From assembly GCA_963847515.1 (NCBI GenBank), contig CAWKAA010000001.1, positions 124,001 through 188,000 on the forward strand: a stretch of DNA of 64,000 nt. Reading direction: 5' to 3'. Under the pieces are notes generated by a model that saw only the letters and a program-made list of their open reading frames with translations, did no database searches and had not been told where the DNA came from. Of the stretch, positions 16,911-25,748 are shown piece after piece; position 1 is the first letter of the stretch; every line of letters begins with the position of its first letter. The position numbers were made by a program, and so were the translations under genes. Source of the stretch: QHXW01 sp963847515 (lineage in GTDB: Bacteria; Acidobacteriota; Terriglobia; Bryobacterales; Bryobacteraceae).

Positions 16911-18218
16911 TCAAACCGTAGGATTCGGTTTCGCCCCGTTGCGGTAGGCTTCATCAAGAATCTCGACTACATGTACGACGCGCTGGCCGCGGCCGTGGAG
17001 GCGGACGCCGGCTTCCAGTTGGAGCATGCAGCCGGGGTTGGCGGTCGCGATTACTTCGGCGCCGGTCGAGTTCACGCTCTGCATCTTTTTTTCGAGGACT
17101 GCCATGGCCATTTCGTTCTCGATCACGTTGTAAATCCCGGCACTGCCACAGCACAAATCAGAAAGCGGCATCTCTTGAAACTTCAAGCCAGGAACTGCGG
17201 TGAGGAGACGGCGCGGTGGAATGCGCACTTTTTGGCCGTGCGCAAGGTGGCAGGAATCCTGGTACGTGACGGTGATGGGAACGGGGCCCATGTCGAGGTT
17301 CAGATCGATGGATGCGAGGAATTCGTTGACATCTTTCGTGAGGCTACTGAAGCGGTGTGCTTTCGCGGCGTAATCGGGATCGTGTTCGAGAAGCTCATGG
17401 TACTCCTTGAGCGTCGAGCCGCAGCCGGCGGCATTGGTAATAACGGCGTCGAATCCGCCCGCCAGGACTGCATCGATATTCCGGCGCGCTAGCTTGCGCG
17501 CCTCACTCCTAAGGCCGGCGTGAACGTGCAGCGCGCCGCAGCAGCCTTGCCCGGCGGGAACCACTACTTCACAGCCGTTTTTCTGCAGCACGCGCACGGT
17601 AGCTTCATTGAGGCGCGCGAACGAGACATTGGCGATGCAGCCCGCCATGAACGCCACGCGGTAGCGTTTTTCGCCGGCAGCGGGAAAGGTTTCACCGATC
17701 TTGCTAAAGAAGAATGGCGGCTCGGCGGGCGGAGACAGTTGCTCGAGACGCCCGAGTTTTCCGAACAGCTTCCACAAACCCGAGCCACGCACGAGCGCTT
17801 GCAGCCTGCTGCTCTGATACAGAAAGGCGAGCGCTCCGGCCGTGCTCATCAGGCGGGGCGATTGCAGAAGTTTCTCAAAGACGAAGCGCCGGATGACGCG
17901 TGCGAAGAGCGGACGTCGCACTTGGCTCGCGATATCAGCGCGCGCGGCTTCCACCAGGCGTCCGTACTGAACGCCGGAAGGGCAGGCGGTTTCGCACGCG
18001 CGGCAGGCCAGGCACAATTCAATATGTTCGGCGTACGATGCGGTGACCGCGGCGCCATTCGCCACCTGCACCATCTGATAAATCCGGCCTCGCGGTGAAT
18101 CCATCTCCAGGCCCAGCTCGCGATAAGTTGGGCAGGCGTTCAGACACAGGCCGCAATGCACGCAGCGGTCGAGGTCCACGCGTTGGGGGCGATCAAAGGA
18201 GACGAAAGAGTCGGCCAC
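16911..18218 (-). CDS. glcF: Glycolate oxidase iron-sulfur subunit
   Basis: 435 aa, near the usual length for GlcF. Two 4Fe-4S clusters are visible: CVHCGLCLNACP (about residues 18-29) and CLACRACETACP (about 69-80). Two CCG domains follow, GQGCCGALHVHAG and DLCCGSAGIYN, which bind further redox cofactor. GlcF passes electrons from the FAD subunits of glycolate oxidase, which converts glycolate to glyoxylate, to the quinone pool. It overlaps glcE by 26 bases and is translated after it. The catalytic glcD gene is not in this window, so the complex is split or D lies elsewhere. A lactate-utilisation role is possible because the families overlap. Confidence 0.85.
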   Translation of the reverse strand: MADSFVSFDRPQRVDLDRCVHCGLCLNACPTYRELGLEMDSPRGRIYQMVQVANGAAVTASYAEHIELCLACRACETACPSGVQYGRLVEAARADIASQVRRPLFARVIRRFVFEKLLQSPRLMSTAGALAFLYQSSRLQALVRGSGLWKLFGKLGRLEQLSPPAEPPFFFSKIGETFPAAGEKRYRVAFMAGCIANVSFARLNEATVRVLQKNGCEVVVPAGQGCCGALHVHAGLRSEARKLARRNIDAVLAGGFDAVITNAAGCGSTLKEYHELLEHDPDYAAKAHRFSSLTKDVNEFLASIDLNLDMGPVPITVTYQDSCHLAHGQKVRIPPRRLLTAVPGLKFQEMPLSDLCCGSAGIYNVIENEMAMAVLEKKMQSVNSTGAEVIATANPGCMLQLEAGVRLHGRGQRVVHVVEILDEAYRNGAKPNPTV

Positions 18219-19380
18219 GGTTCATCAGACGATTCGGGTCAAACATATTCTTGACCCTCTTCATCATCTCAAGATCACTACCTGGAACGGGCCACAGCTC
18301 CAGCTTCGTTCGCTGCTCATCCGGCGCAAACTCAATGACAGCTTTCCACCCGCGCCGCGAGGCCGATGCGGTCCAGCGGGCCGCGGCCTCAGCGCGAGTA
18401 AAGTAGCCATAACAAACTCCGGAACCCGCGCGCGCGATGCCAGGGGCTTCGAGAGTCGCCATAACCTCCTTAACCTGGGACAGCGTGCAGGACACGCGCG
18501 CCACAGCGCCATGGGTAAACTTCTCCAGAAAGTGCGGGGTGTATTCCTGCACCTGACGCCAGAAACGCGATTCGTCTGTACCCTCGAAAACGGTAGCTCC
18601 GGCGCCGGCGAATTCACGGCGTGCACGCTCAACGGCGGCGGAGTTTCCGGCGGTCTGTAGCGCGAGCAGGTGTCTCTTGTAACCGAGCTGGCCGGCGGCG
18701 GGCGGATTCAGCAGGTCGACGGCGGCGGGCGCTATCACGCCTTTCAAGATCTGGTCACGGGCTGCGATGGCGGCATCCAACGTGTCGAACAGCAGTAGAA
18801 AACTCGCTGCGGCGGCCGGCCGTGGAATCAATTTAAAATTGACTACGGCTGTGGCGGCAAGGGTCCCGAAGGACCCAATCAGGAGTTTGCCCATATCCAG
18901 TCCGGCGACGTTTTTTACCACCATGCCGCCCGTCTGGACGAGCTTGCCCTGCAGGGTGGCGAATTTCATGCCGATGACCAGATCGCGGGCCGTGCCATAG
19001 AGGCGGCGGCGAGGGCCGCTGGAGTTCGCAGCGAGGATGCCGCCGACCGTGGCGCCATCGGAAAACGGGGGGTCTAGAGGGATCATCTGGCGATTTCGCG
19101 CCAGCAAGGTGGTCAGGTCCGCATAACGGATGCCGGCTTCTACGCTGATGGTCAGGTCGCGCGGCTCATAGTGAAGCACGCGCGTGAGTGCGGCGGTGGA
19201 AATGGCGACATCCGCCGGTTCAATAGGGCCGCCCATGAGGTGTTTGGTGGAAGCGCCGTAGAGCGAGATGGTATGCTTCCGCGCCGCCGCTGATAGCAGG
19301 GCATCCGCGAGCTCCTCCGGGCTTCGCGGAGACACCGCATGGCGCAACGCAACTTGTGCGGACCTATCGATCTCGGGCAA
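18193..19380 (-). CDS. glcE: Glycolate oxidase FAD-binding subunit
   Basis: 395 aa. A PCMH-type FAD-binding domain occupies the first half: SLYGASTKHLMG, LTISVEAGIRYADL, then GGILAANSSGPRRRLYGTAR and GMVVKNVAGLDMGKLLIGSF, with the flavin-contacting Gly-rich turns intact. The C-terminal half is the GlcE-type substrate-independent domain, and the length fits GlcE rather than GlcD. It lies upstream of glcF with an overlap, so the two are coupled. The gene is divergent from the outer-membrane protein at 19496, so the promoter should lie in 19381-19495. Confidence 0.83.
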   Translation of the reverse strand: MPEIDRSAQVALRHAVSPRSPEELADALLSAAARKHTISLYGASTKHLMGGPIEPADVAISTAALTRVLHYEPRDLTISVEAGIRYADLTTLLARNRQMIPLDPPFSDGATVGGILAANSSGPRRRLYGTARDLVIGMKFATLQGKLVQTGGMVVKNVAGLDMGKLLIGSFGTLAATAVVNFKLIPRPAAAASFLLLFDTLDAAIAARDQILKGVIAPAAVDLLNPPAAGQLGYKRHLLALQTAGNSAAVERARREFAGAGATVFEGTDESRFWRQVQEYTPHFLEKFTHGAVARVSCTLSQVKEVMATLEAPGIARAGSGVCYGYFTRAEAAARWTASASRRGWKAVIEFAPDEQRTKLELWPVPGSDLEMMKRVKNMFDPNRLMNRGRLFRLL

Positions 19381-19495
19381 GCCACTACTTTACGCTGGCG
19401 CGGGACACAGTGCAAAATGCGCCGGCTTGGCAGGAAGCGTACGGAAGCCTACAATTTTGTGCAACCTACGCGAGTTGTGCGGCGTACCGAACGTT

Positions 19496-20095
19496 ATGAG
19501 ACTCCTCCTGGTGTTGGTGATGGCATCGAGCGGTGCATTCGCGCAATTGTCCTTTGGCGTAAGAGGTGGTCTGCCGTTCACTGATTTTTTTCATGCAGTG
19601 TCCAACCCGGGAGAAACTTTTGAATCGAGTTCCACGCAGTTCATCCTGGGTCCTACCGTCGAGTTTCATTTGCCATTCGGACTTGGTCTGGAAGCAGACG
19701 CCCTATACCGGCACTTCCAGTACAACGGTTCGTTTAATCAGGTCGACGTTTTCGTGAAAAGCACGGCCAACAATGCTTGGGAATTTCCATTGCTTGTTAA
19801 GTATCGGGTCCCGGGACCGTTCGTCCGGCCGTACGTTGACGCGGGTGTGGCCTGGGACCGGTGGAGCGGCGTGAAGCAGATTACGAATATCAGCGGACTG
19901 ACGAATTCGAACGTCTCCGGAATTAATACCGGGTTTGTGGTGGGGGCCGGCATTGAACTCCACCTGCCGCTCAAGATCAAGCTCTCTCCCGAGGTTCGTT
20001 ATACGCGATGGGGAGCGAAAAACATAACGGACCTGGGAGGCGCGTTGAGTTCAAACCAAAACCAGGCCGAGTTCCTGCTCGGGGTTACCTTTTAG
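19496..20095 (+). CDS. Small outer-membrane beta-barrel protein
   Basis: 199 aa from ATG 19496; the open frame extends to 19268, but the signal peptide begins here (MRLLLVLVMASSGAFAQ). The mature part alternates hydrophobic and polar residues in eight-strand fashion, with aromatic strand ends and a terminal Phe (QAEFLLGVTF), as in OmpW/OprF-N or porin-family barrels. A repeated LGLEADALYR / LKLSPEVRYTRW pattern is present. It is probably an outer-membrane protein of the 'outer membrane beta-barrel' superfamily. The last four bases overlap the convergent fabD gene. Confidence 0.75.
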   Translation: MRLLLVLVMASSGAFAQLSFGVRGGLPFTDFFHAVSNPGETFESSSTQFILGPTVEFHLPFGLGLEADALYRHFQYNGSFNQVDVFVKSTANNAWEFPLLVKYRVPGPFVRPYVDAGVAWDRWSGVKQITNISGLTNSNVSGINTGFVVGAGIELHLPLKIKLSPEVRYTRWGAKNITDLGGALSSNQNQAEFLLGVTF

Positions 20096-21030
20096 TTGGA
20101 CGCGGCGGCGACGTTCAGCTTCTCCACGTCGGCTGCCTCCCCAAACTTGAACCCTGAGAGCGCCGTATCGATGCTGCGCAATAAACCGGTGAGTACGCCG
20201 CCGGGGCCAACTTCAAAGAAGCGGTTGACACCTTGAGCCGCAAGATGGCGAATCGACTCCTCCCAGCGAACCGTGTTTGGGATTTGTTCGATGAGGCCGA
20301 GACGCGCTTCAGCAGCCGTCCGCACTTCGCGGGCCTGCCAATTATTGACGAGCGGCCAGTCGAGATCGTCGAATGCCGCGTCCGCTAACTCGGGAGCCAT
20401 GCGCTGCTGAGCGGGCTTCATGAGCGGGCAGTGGAAGGGTGCGCTAACCGCCAACAACACGGCGCGCCGCGCCCCTGCGGCTTTGGCAAGTTCCATCGCG
20501 CGGCTTACCGCTCCCGCATGGCCGGCGATGACTACCTGGTCGGGCGCATTCAGGTTCGCGGCGGTTACGATTTCGCCCTGCGCGGCTTTGTCCAGAATCT
20601 CGTCCAGCCGGCCCACCGGTAACCGGAGCAGCGCCGCCATGGCGCCCGCGCCCGGTGGAACTGCTTCTTGCATGTACCGGCCGCGTTTGTGGACGAGGCG
20701 CAAAGCTTCCGTGAAGCGCAACGATCCAGCAGCGACAAGCGCCGAGTACTCTCCGAGGCTGTGGCCCGCCACGTAATCGGGCCGTGCACCGAGCTCACGG
20801 AGCACGGTGAATGCCGCGATCGACACCGTGAGCAGAGCGGGCTGTGTGTTCTCGGTGAGCTTCAATTGTTCCTCGCTGCCTTCGAGGCACAGGCGAGAGA
20901 TGGGAAAGCCGAGGGCTTGATCAGCTGTCTCGAAAACCAGCCGCGCTGCCGGGTAGGCATCAGCCAGAGTTTGACCCATGCCCACATACTGGGATCCTTG
21001 TCCGGGAAACAGAAATGCGGTTTTGCCCAT
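20092..21030 (-). CDS. fabD: Malonyl-CoA:ACP transacylase
   Basis: 312 aa, start at ATG 21030 (MGKTAFLFPGQGSQYVGMG); the frame is open further upstream but the conserved FPGQGSQ motif fixes the N-terminus. The catalytic serine lies in GHSLGEYSALVAAG and the catalytic His in SAPFHCPLM. The GPGGVLTGLLRSI tail is typical. It loads malonyl units onto acyl carrier protein for fatty-acid synthesis in the cytoplasm. It stands alone here, divergent from argD with only 24 bases between starts, and convergent with the barrel gene. Confidence 0.92.
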   Translation of the reverse strand: MGKTAFLFPGQGSQYVGMGQTLADAYPAARLVFETADQALGFPISRLCLEGSEEQLKLTENTQPALLTVSIAAFTVLRELGARPDYVAGHSLGEYSALVAAGSLRFTEALRLVHKRGRYMQEAVPPGAGAMAALLRLPVGRLDEILDKAAQGEIVTAANLNAPDQVVIAGHAGAVSRAMELAKAAGARRAVLLAVSAPFHCPLMKPAQQRMAPELADAAFDDLDWPLVNNWQAREVRTAAEARLGLIEQIPNTVRWEESIRHLAAQGVNRFFEVGPGGVLTGLLRSIDTALSGFKFGEAADVEKLNVAAASN

Positions 21031-21054
21031 TGAATGAGATTGTATGATGGACAA

Positions 21055-22275
21055 ATGAGTTCCGCCAGTTCTACCACTTCCGAAACCCAGTCGATTATGG
21101 ATGTCGAACGAGAGTTTCTGCTCCAGAACTACGCTCGTTACCCGCTGGTGCTCGACCGGGGCGAGGGCTGCCACGTTTACGACGTGGAGGGCAATCGCTA
21201 TCTCGACTTTATTGCCGGGATCGGGGTTAACGCCCTGGGTCATAACCACCCGCGTATTGTGAAGGTGATTCGCGAGCAGGCCGCGTTGCTGATCCACTCG
21301 TCGAATCTTTACTATCACCGGTACCAGGGGCCGCTGGCGGAGAAGCTGGCGGAAGTCAGCGGATTGAAACGATCGTTTTTCTGCAACAGCGGCACCGAGG
21401 CCATGGAGGGTGCGCTCAAAATGGCGCGCGCCCATGGCAACAAGAGCAGCGCCGATAAATTTGAGATTCTCTCGATCGAGAATTCATTTCATGGGAGAAC
21501 TATGGGCGCCCTGTCGGTGACGGGGCAGCCGAAATACCGCCACGATTTTGAGCCTCTGCTGCCAGGCGTAAAATTTCTTCCACAGAACGACATCGCGGCG
21601 CTCGAGAGCGCGTTCAGCCAACGCACGGCAGGTATCGTGATCGAGTGGATTCAGGGCGAAGGCGGCATTTTCCCGATTTCCGACGACTATGGGCGAAAGG
21701 CTCGCGAACTGGCGGACCGCCACAACGCTCTCCTCATTTTTGACGAAATTCAATGCGGGGTGGGCCGGCCGGGTACGTGGTTTGGATACCAGCTGGCGAA
21801 TCCGGTTGTGCTCCCCGATGTCCTGGTGGCGGCCAAGCCTGCGGCCTGCGGGTTGCCTCTGGGCGTGATCGTTGCGAACGAAAAGGCGGCGGCGTCGATC
21901 GGCGCCGGTATGCACGGATCCACTTTCGGGGGAAGCGCGCTGGCCTGCCGCGTGGCGATCGAGTTCTTCGAGATTCTCGACGACCTGATGCCGTCGATCC
22001 GGCGGGTGGGCGATTATTTTCGGGCGCGCCTCCGCGAACTGGCGCGGCGGTATTCCTTCATCCGGGAAGTGCGGGGCCAGGGCTTGATGATCGGGGTGGA
22101 TATGACGGTGCCGGGAAAGCAGATGGTGCTGGATGCGCAGTCCCGCGGTTTGCTCATGAATTGCACGCATGAGACTGTGCTGCGTTTTCTCCCGCCCTAC
22201 ATCGTGACGGAGAAAGAAGTGGATGCCGCCGTCAGGATATTGGATGGCATCTTCGCGGCGCAGACGTCAGAGTAG
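21055..22275 (+). CDS. argD: Acetylornithine/succinyldiaminopimelate-type aminotransferase
   Basis: 406 aa class III PLP aminotransferase from ATG 21055. Landmarks are FIAGIGVNALGHNHPRIV near the N-terminus, FFCNSGTEAMEGALKMAR (phosphate-binding loop), SFHGRTMGALSVTGQPKYR, LLIFDEIQCGVGRPG (Asp contacting the pyridine nitrogen) and VAAKPAACGLPLG, which contains the Schiff-base lysine. The length and motif set fit ArgD of arginine and lysine biosynthesis. The active-site block reads AAKPAACGLPLG where many ArgD proteins have AKGLGGGxPIG, so another omega-amino-acid transaminase activity cannot be excluded. No other arg genes are adjacent. Confidence 0.8.
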   Translation: MSSASSTTSETQSIMDVEREFLLQNYARYPLVLDRGEGCHVYDVEGNRYLDFIAGIGVNALGHNHPRIVKVIREQAALLIHSSNLYYHRYQGPLAEKLAEVSGLKRSFFCNSGTEAMEGALKMARAHGNKSSADKFEILSIENSFHGRTMGALSVTGQPKYRHDFEPLLPGVKFLPQNDIAALESAFSQRTAGIVIEWIQGEGGIFPISDDYGRKARELADRHNALLIFDEIQCGVGRPGTWFGYQLANPVVLPDVLVAAKPAACGLPLGVIVANEKAAASIGAGMHGSTFGGSALACRVAIEFFEILDDLMPSIRRVGDYFRARLRELARRYSFIREVRGQGLMIGVDMTVPGKQMVLDAQSRGLLMNCTHETVLRFLPPYIVTEKEVDAAVRILDGIFAAQTSE

Positions 22276-23340
22276 GTCGTCCCGCCGGTTCTGTTCGAGC
22301 AGCTTGACGATGTCGCCCACTTGCTGGGCGCGCTCGCGATCGGCGATGAGCAGGGCATCCGGTGTGTCGACGATGATAAGGTTGTTGGCTCCGAGCAGGG
22401 CCACCAGTTTGTTCCCGGCGTCGATGTAATTTCCATTGCTTTCGGCCGAAACGAAGAGGGACCGTGCTGCGTTGCCGTTGCGATCTCTGGGCGACAGTTC
22501 GTAGATCGCGTTCCAGCTTCCCACGTCGTTCCACCCGATCTCGTCGCACGCCAATCCCTCCACGTTGCCGCCGCGTTCCAGAACGGCGTAATCGATGGAG
22601 ATGTTTTCGCAAAGCGGGAAGGTCTGGTTCATCCTGGCGGCAAAGCGCCGGTCGGAAAACCGGGGCAGGGAAGCCAGAAGGGTGGCGGTTTTGGGCAGAT
22701 GGCGCCGCAGCGCATCAAGTAGCACATCGGCACGCCAGAAAAACATACCGGCATTCCAGAAGAAGCGTTTGGCTGCCACGTATTTCGCGGCGGTGCGCGC
22801 ATCGGGCTTCTCGCGGAAACGCAAGACGGGCGAGGCGTGGAGCGAACCCGCGCGCGTCCCCTGTGGGAATTCGATATAGCCATAACCCGTTTCCGCCCAC
22901 CGCGGCGTGATTCCCAGGACAACGATCTTGCCGCCGGCTGCAGCACGCAAGGCGCCTCGCGCGAATTGCAGATAGCGCCGGGGTTTCCCGATCACGTGAT
23001 CCGATGGAAAAACTCCCATAACGGCGTCGGGATCGAATGAGTGCAGAATGTGGGCCGCCAAACCGATGGCTGGCGCGGTATTGCGCTGAGCCGGCTCGGC
23101 AAGAATCTGGCGCGGCGGAATCTCCGGCAGCTGCCGCACGATTTCATCGCGGAGAAGGGGGCTGGTGATGATCCACAACCGCTTAGCGGGAATCAGGGGG
23201 GCAAGCCGATCCACCGTGGACTGGATCAGCGTGCGCTCGCCGAAAATCGTAAGCACTTGTTTGGCGTGCCGGCGGCGGCTGCGGGGCCAGAACCGCGTGC
23301 CGCGGCCGCCCGCCAGAATCAAGCCGTAATAATTCGGCAT
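22267..23340 (-). CDS. manC: Mannose-1-phosphate guanylyltransferase
   Basis: 357 aa nucleotidyltransferase. N-terminal LILAGGRGTRFWPRSRRR is the signature GGxGTRxWPxSR; the following lysine appears as HAKQ where PKQ is usual. FPSDHVIG and EKPDARTAAKYV match the GDP-mannose pyrophosphorylase core, and CDEIGWNDVGSWNAIYEL is diagnostic for this enzyme. It makes GDP-mannose from GTP and mannose-1-phosphate for polysaccharide and glycoprotein synthesis. The short form lacks the fused isomerase domain. It is followed after two bases by lepB on the same strand; both are expressed leftward. Confidence 0.88.
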   Translation of the reverse strand: MPNYYGLILAGGRGTRFWPRSRRRHAKQVLTIFGERTLIQSTVDRLAPLIPAKRLWIITSPLLRDEIVRQLPEIPPRQILAEPAQRNTAPAIGLAAHILHSFDPDAVMGVFPSDHVIGKPRRYLQFARGALRAAAGGKIVVLGITPRWAETGYGYIEFPQGTRAGSLHASPVLRFREKPDARTAAKYVAAKRFFWNAGMFFWRADVLLDALRRHLPKTATLLASLPRFSDRRFAARMNQTFPLCENISIDYAVLERGGNVEGLACDEIGWNDVGSWNAIYELSPRDRNGNAARSLFVSAESNGNYIDAGNKLVALLGANNLIIVDTPDALLIADRERAQQVGDIVKLLEQNRRDDLL

Positions 23341-23342
23341 AT

Positions 23343-24131
23343 CTACTGGATGGGGTAACCGTGAATGAGATTGAATGTGCGTCGCCAGCGGGTCTTGGTA
23401 AAAAAGTGTTCGACCAGATCGACCAAGTGGTCGATGCCAATCGCGGGATTGGACAACGCCTCCGTCGAGGCATTGTATGACCAGTAGATAATCAGAGGCT
23501 TGCCGATGATGTTCTCGCGCGGCACGAAACCCCAGTAACGGCTATCCAGCGAGGAATCGCGATTATCACCCATGGCGAAGTAGTGGCCCGGCGGGACGAC
23601 CACTTCGTGATTCTGTACGTTATTTTGAAGCATGTCCTGCGCCGGCGGATAAAGATTTACGTTCGGTTCGCCGGGAAAATTATCCCGATAAGAATCAATG
23701 TATTCGGTCTTGTTGTACTTATACGGCTCATCGAGCGCGTGGCCGTTGAGGAACACCTTCTTATTCACCAGGTGAATGTGGTCGCCGGGAACCCCGATGA
23801 CGCGCTTGACGAACGTCTGCCGGATGTCCATGGGGTAACGGAATACGATGATGTCGCCGCGGCGCGGGTCTTCGTACGGCAGCAAATGTCTGGTCCACGG
23901 CCCCGGCGGAGCGTACGCCAGCTTATCGACAAGAAGATGGTCACCGATCAAGAGCGTGTCTTCCATGGATCCGGTCGGAATCACGAACGCCTGCACCAAC
24001 GTGGTGGTTCCAAAGAGAAGCAGGATGATGGTTACCGTCCATTCGGCAATAACGCCGCGCGGAATGTCGCTCTTGCGCGGCTTCTTGGTTTCCGCAGTTT
24101 CGTCGGCTACGACGATCTTCTCTTGACTCAC
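23343..24131 (-). CDS. lepB: Signal peptidase I
   Basis: 262 aa from GTG 24131; the frame continues upstream to 24263 and other starts are possible. A transmembrane helix (about 29-49) leads into IPTGSMEDTLLIGDHLLVDK, with catalytic Ser55, then RGDIIVFRYP and FVKRVIGVPGD, with catalytic Lys109. GDNRDSSLDSRYWGFVP is the conserved box E. It cleaves signal peptides from Sec- and Tat-exported proteins at the periplasmic face. Given the many secreted proteins in the window its presence is unremarkable. It lies just upstream of manC. Confidence 0.92.
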   Translation of the reverse strand: MSQEKIVVADETAETKKPRKSDIPRGVIAEWTVTIILLLFGTTTLVQAFVIPTGSMEDTLLIGDHLLVDKLAYAPPGPWTRHLLPYEDPRRGDIIVFRYPMDIRQTFVKRVIGVPGDHIHLVNKKVFLNGHALDEPYKYNKTEYIDSYRDNFPGEPNVNLYPPAQDMLQNNVQNHEVVVPPGHYFAMGDNRDSSLDSRYWGFVPRENIIGKPLIIYWSYNASTEALSNPAIGIDHLVDLVEHFFTKTRWRRTFNLIHGYPIQ

Positions 24132-24237
24132 GATAAAACTATTGTAACGAAAAGCGCGCCGCGCGGCTGTGCAGACAGCGGCTCGGAACATAATTTGTGA
24201 GGCAAAACCGGAGACGCCTCTGTTATTCTGATGGGGC

Positions 24238-24633
24238 GTGACACCCGCGAGTACAATCCCCATCCATCACCGGCCGTTTACCCATGCGCAATCGATGTCA
24301 TTGGTCTTTTGCTGCACGATCCTCGGCGCGGCTGCTCAGGTATTAATGAAGATCGGCCTCAGCCACCCCGTTCAAAGCGGTTTGCTAGGCTACGTCACCA
24401 GCCTGCCGTTGCTTGCGGGCTATTGCCTTTATGGTTTGAATACCGTGCTGCTGGTTTTTGCGCTGCGGGACGGAGAGCTTTCGATTCTATATCCGATCAT
24501 TGCCCTGACTTACGTTTGGGTCACAATTCTGTCCGTGGTCTTGTTTCACGAAACCATGAATTTCTTCAAGGTGGCGGGTGTCGCGGTTGTGGTTATCGGG
24601 GTGGCGGTGATGGGGAAGCGCCGTTCGTCGTGA
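24238..24633 (+). CDS. Small multidrug-resistance/EamA-like four-helix transporter half (first of a pair)
   Basis: 131 aa with four hydrophobic segments: SMSLVFCCTILGAAAQVLMK, YVTSLPLLAGYCLYGLNTVL, LSILYPIIALTYVWVTILSV and FKVAGVAVVVIGVAVMG. This matches the size and topology of EmrE/SMR and EamA-half transporters. The GELSILYPIIALTYVWV block corresponds to GEVSVLYPMVSLANVWT in the next gene. The two genes overlap by four bases (GTGA), suggesting a heterodimer in the inner membrane. The substrate is unknown; ArnE/ArnF-like flippase roles are possible, but no arn genes are nearby. Confidence 0.75.
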   Translation: MTPASTIPIHHRPFTHAQSMSLVFCCTILGAAAQVLMKIGLSHPVQSGLLGYVTSLPLLAGYCLYGLNTVLLVFALRDGELSILYPIIALTYVWVTILSVVLFHETMNFFKVAGVAVVVIGVAVMGKRRSS

Positions 24634-24989
24634 ACACGCCCGTCTCGTCGATGCTGCTGGTGCTGGCGGCGTCATTTCTTGGGTCAATCGGAGCTGTGTT
24701 CCTAAAGGCGGGGGCGCAAAAGCTTCGTCACGGGCTGCGTTACCTGATCCTAAACGCGCGATTGGCCATGGGGGTGGCGCTTTTTCTTGGTTCTTCTGTT
24801 TTTTATTTGCTCGGTCTGAAGCGCGGCGAAGTATCGGTGCTCTATCCGATGGTTTCACTCGCCAACGTTTGGACGCTGTTTTGGTCGCGCCTTTTCTTTA
24901 AGGAGCCGATTACGCAGGCCAAGACGCTGGGGCTCCTGCTTATTCTCGTCGGGGTATTCTTCATCGGGTTGGGCGCGGAAGCGCACTGA
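24630..24989 (+). CDS. Small multidrug-resistance/EamA-like transporter half (second of a pair)
   Basis: 119 aa from GTG 24630, overlapping the first half; the frame is open upstream but inside the previous gene. Four helices are again evident: SMLLVLAASFLGSIGAVFLK, LAMGVALFLGSSVFYLLG, VSVLYPMVSLANVWTLFWSR and TLGLLLILVGVFFIG. Conserved positions differ from the partner, as expected for an obligate heterodimer of the ArnE/ArnF or YkkC/YkkD kind. It ends two bases before the convergent ABC ATPase gene. Confidence 0.75.
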   Translation: MNTPVSSMLLVLAASFLGSIGAVFLKAGAQKLRHGLRYLILNARLAMGVALFLGSSVFYLLGLKRGEVSVLYPMVSLANVWTLFWSRLFFKEPITQAKTLGLLLILVGVFFIGLGAEAH

Positions 24990-24991
24990 TT

Positions 24992-25748
24992 TCACACCGG
25001 TTCGACGCGGTCCAGCGCCAGAAACTCCTGGATGTGAGGATGCTGGGACTTCTCCAACTCCGCTACCGGACCGAAAAAGATGACTTGCCCCTGATGCAGA
25101 AACACCACGCGATCGGCCACGCGGCTCATCAAATCCAGGTCGTGGGTTACGACCACGGAGGTGAGTCCCAACTGCCGTTTCAACCGTAACATCAAATCGG
25201 CCAGGTGATCCGACATGATGGGATCAACCATGGTGGTGGGCTCGTCATAGAGAATGCATTCCGGTTGTGCCGCCAGCGCCCGTGCGATGGCGACCGCCCG
25301 CTTGAATCCGGTAGGCAGGTCGGCAGGATAGGAATCGCGCGCCTCGTAGATGTCTACCATTTTGAGCAGTCCGCTGACCACTTCCTCTTTGTTCTGCCTC
25401 GTCGTAGTCCTCGCGTAATTCGAGAGAAAAAAGTACATTTTCGGCAACGGTGAGGGAATCAAACAGGGCGCCGGATTGAAACACCATGGTTACTTTCTTT
25501 CGAATCCGGCGCAGGTCCGGCTCGGCGAAATCCGTCGTATCTTCGTGGGCCACGATGACGCGGCCGCTATCGGGTTTGAGAAAACCCATGATATGGGCCA
25601 GGGTAACCGACTTACCGACGCCGCTGCGGCCGATGATGGCTACGGTCTGGCCGGCATCCACCCAAAAATTGCTGTCGACTAAAACAGGCTTATCGAACGT
25701 CTTATAGACATGCCGGAACTCGATGTAATGCGGGTACTCGTCAACCAT
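24992..25748 (-). CDS. ABC transporter ATPase, MlaF/Mkl type, with one frameshift
   Basis: Two frames together make a complete ATPase. The 5' part (25748 to about 25390) has Walker A GRSGVGKSVTLAHI, Q-loop VFQSGALFDSLTV and ends ELREDYDEAEQ. The 3' part, in another frame, continues KEEVVSGLLKMVDIYEARDS, then PADLPTGFKRAVAIARAL (degenerate signature), Walker B CILYDEPTTMVDP and VVVTHDLDLM. Sequence 25385-25397 has one base too many. VFQSGALFDSLTV and DEPTTMVDP are typical of MlaF-like ATPases that drive phospholipid or toluene-tolerance transport with MCE proteins. No MlaE or MlaD gene is next to it. It overlaps mobA by eight bases. Confidence 0.7.
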
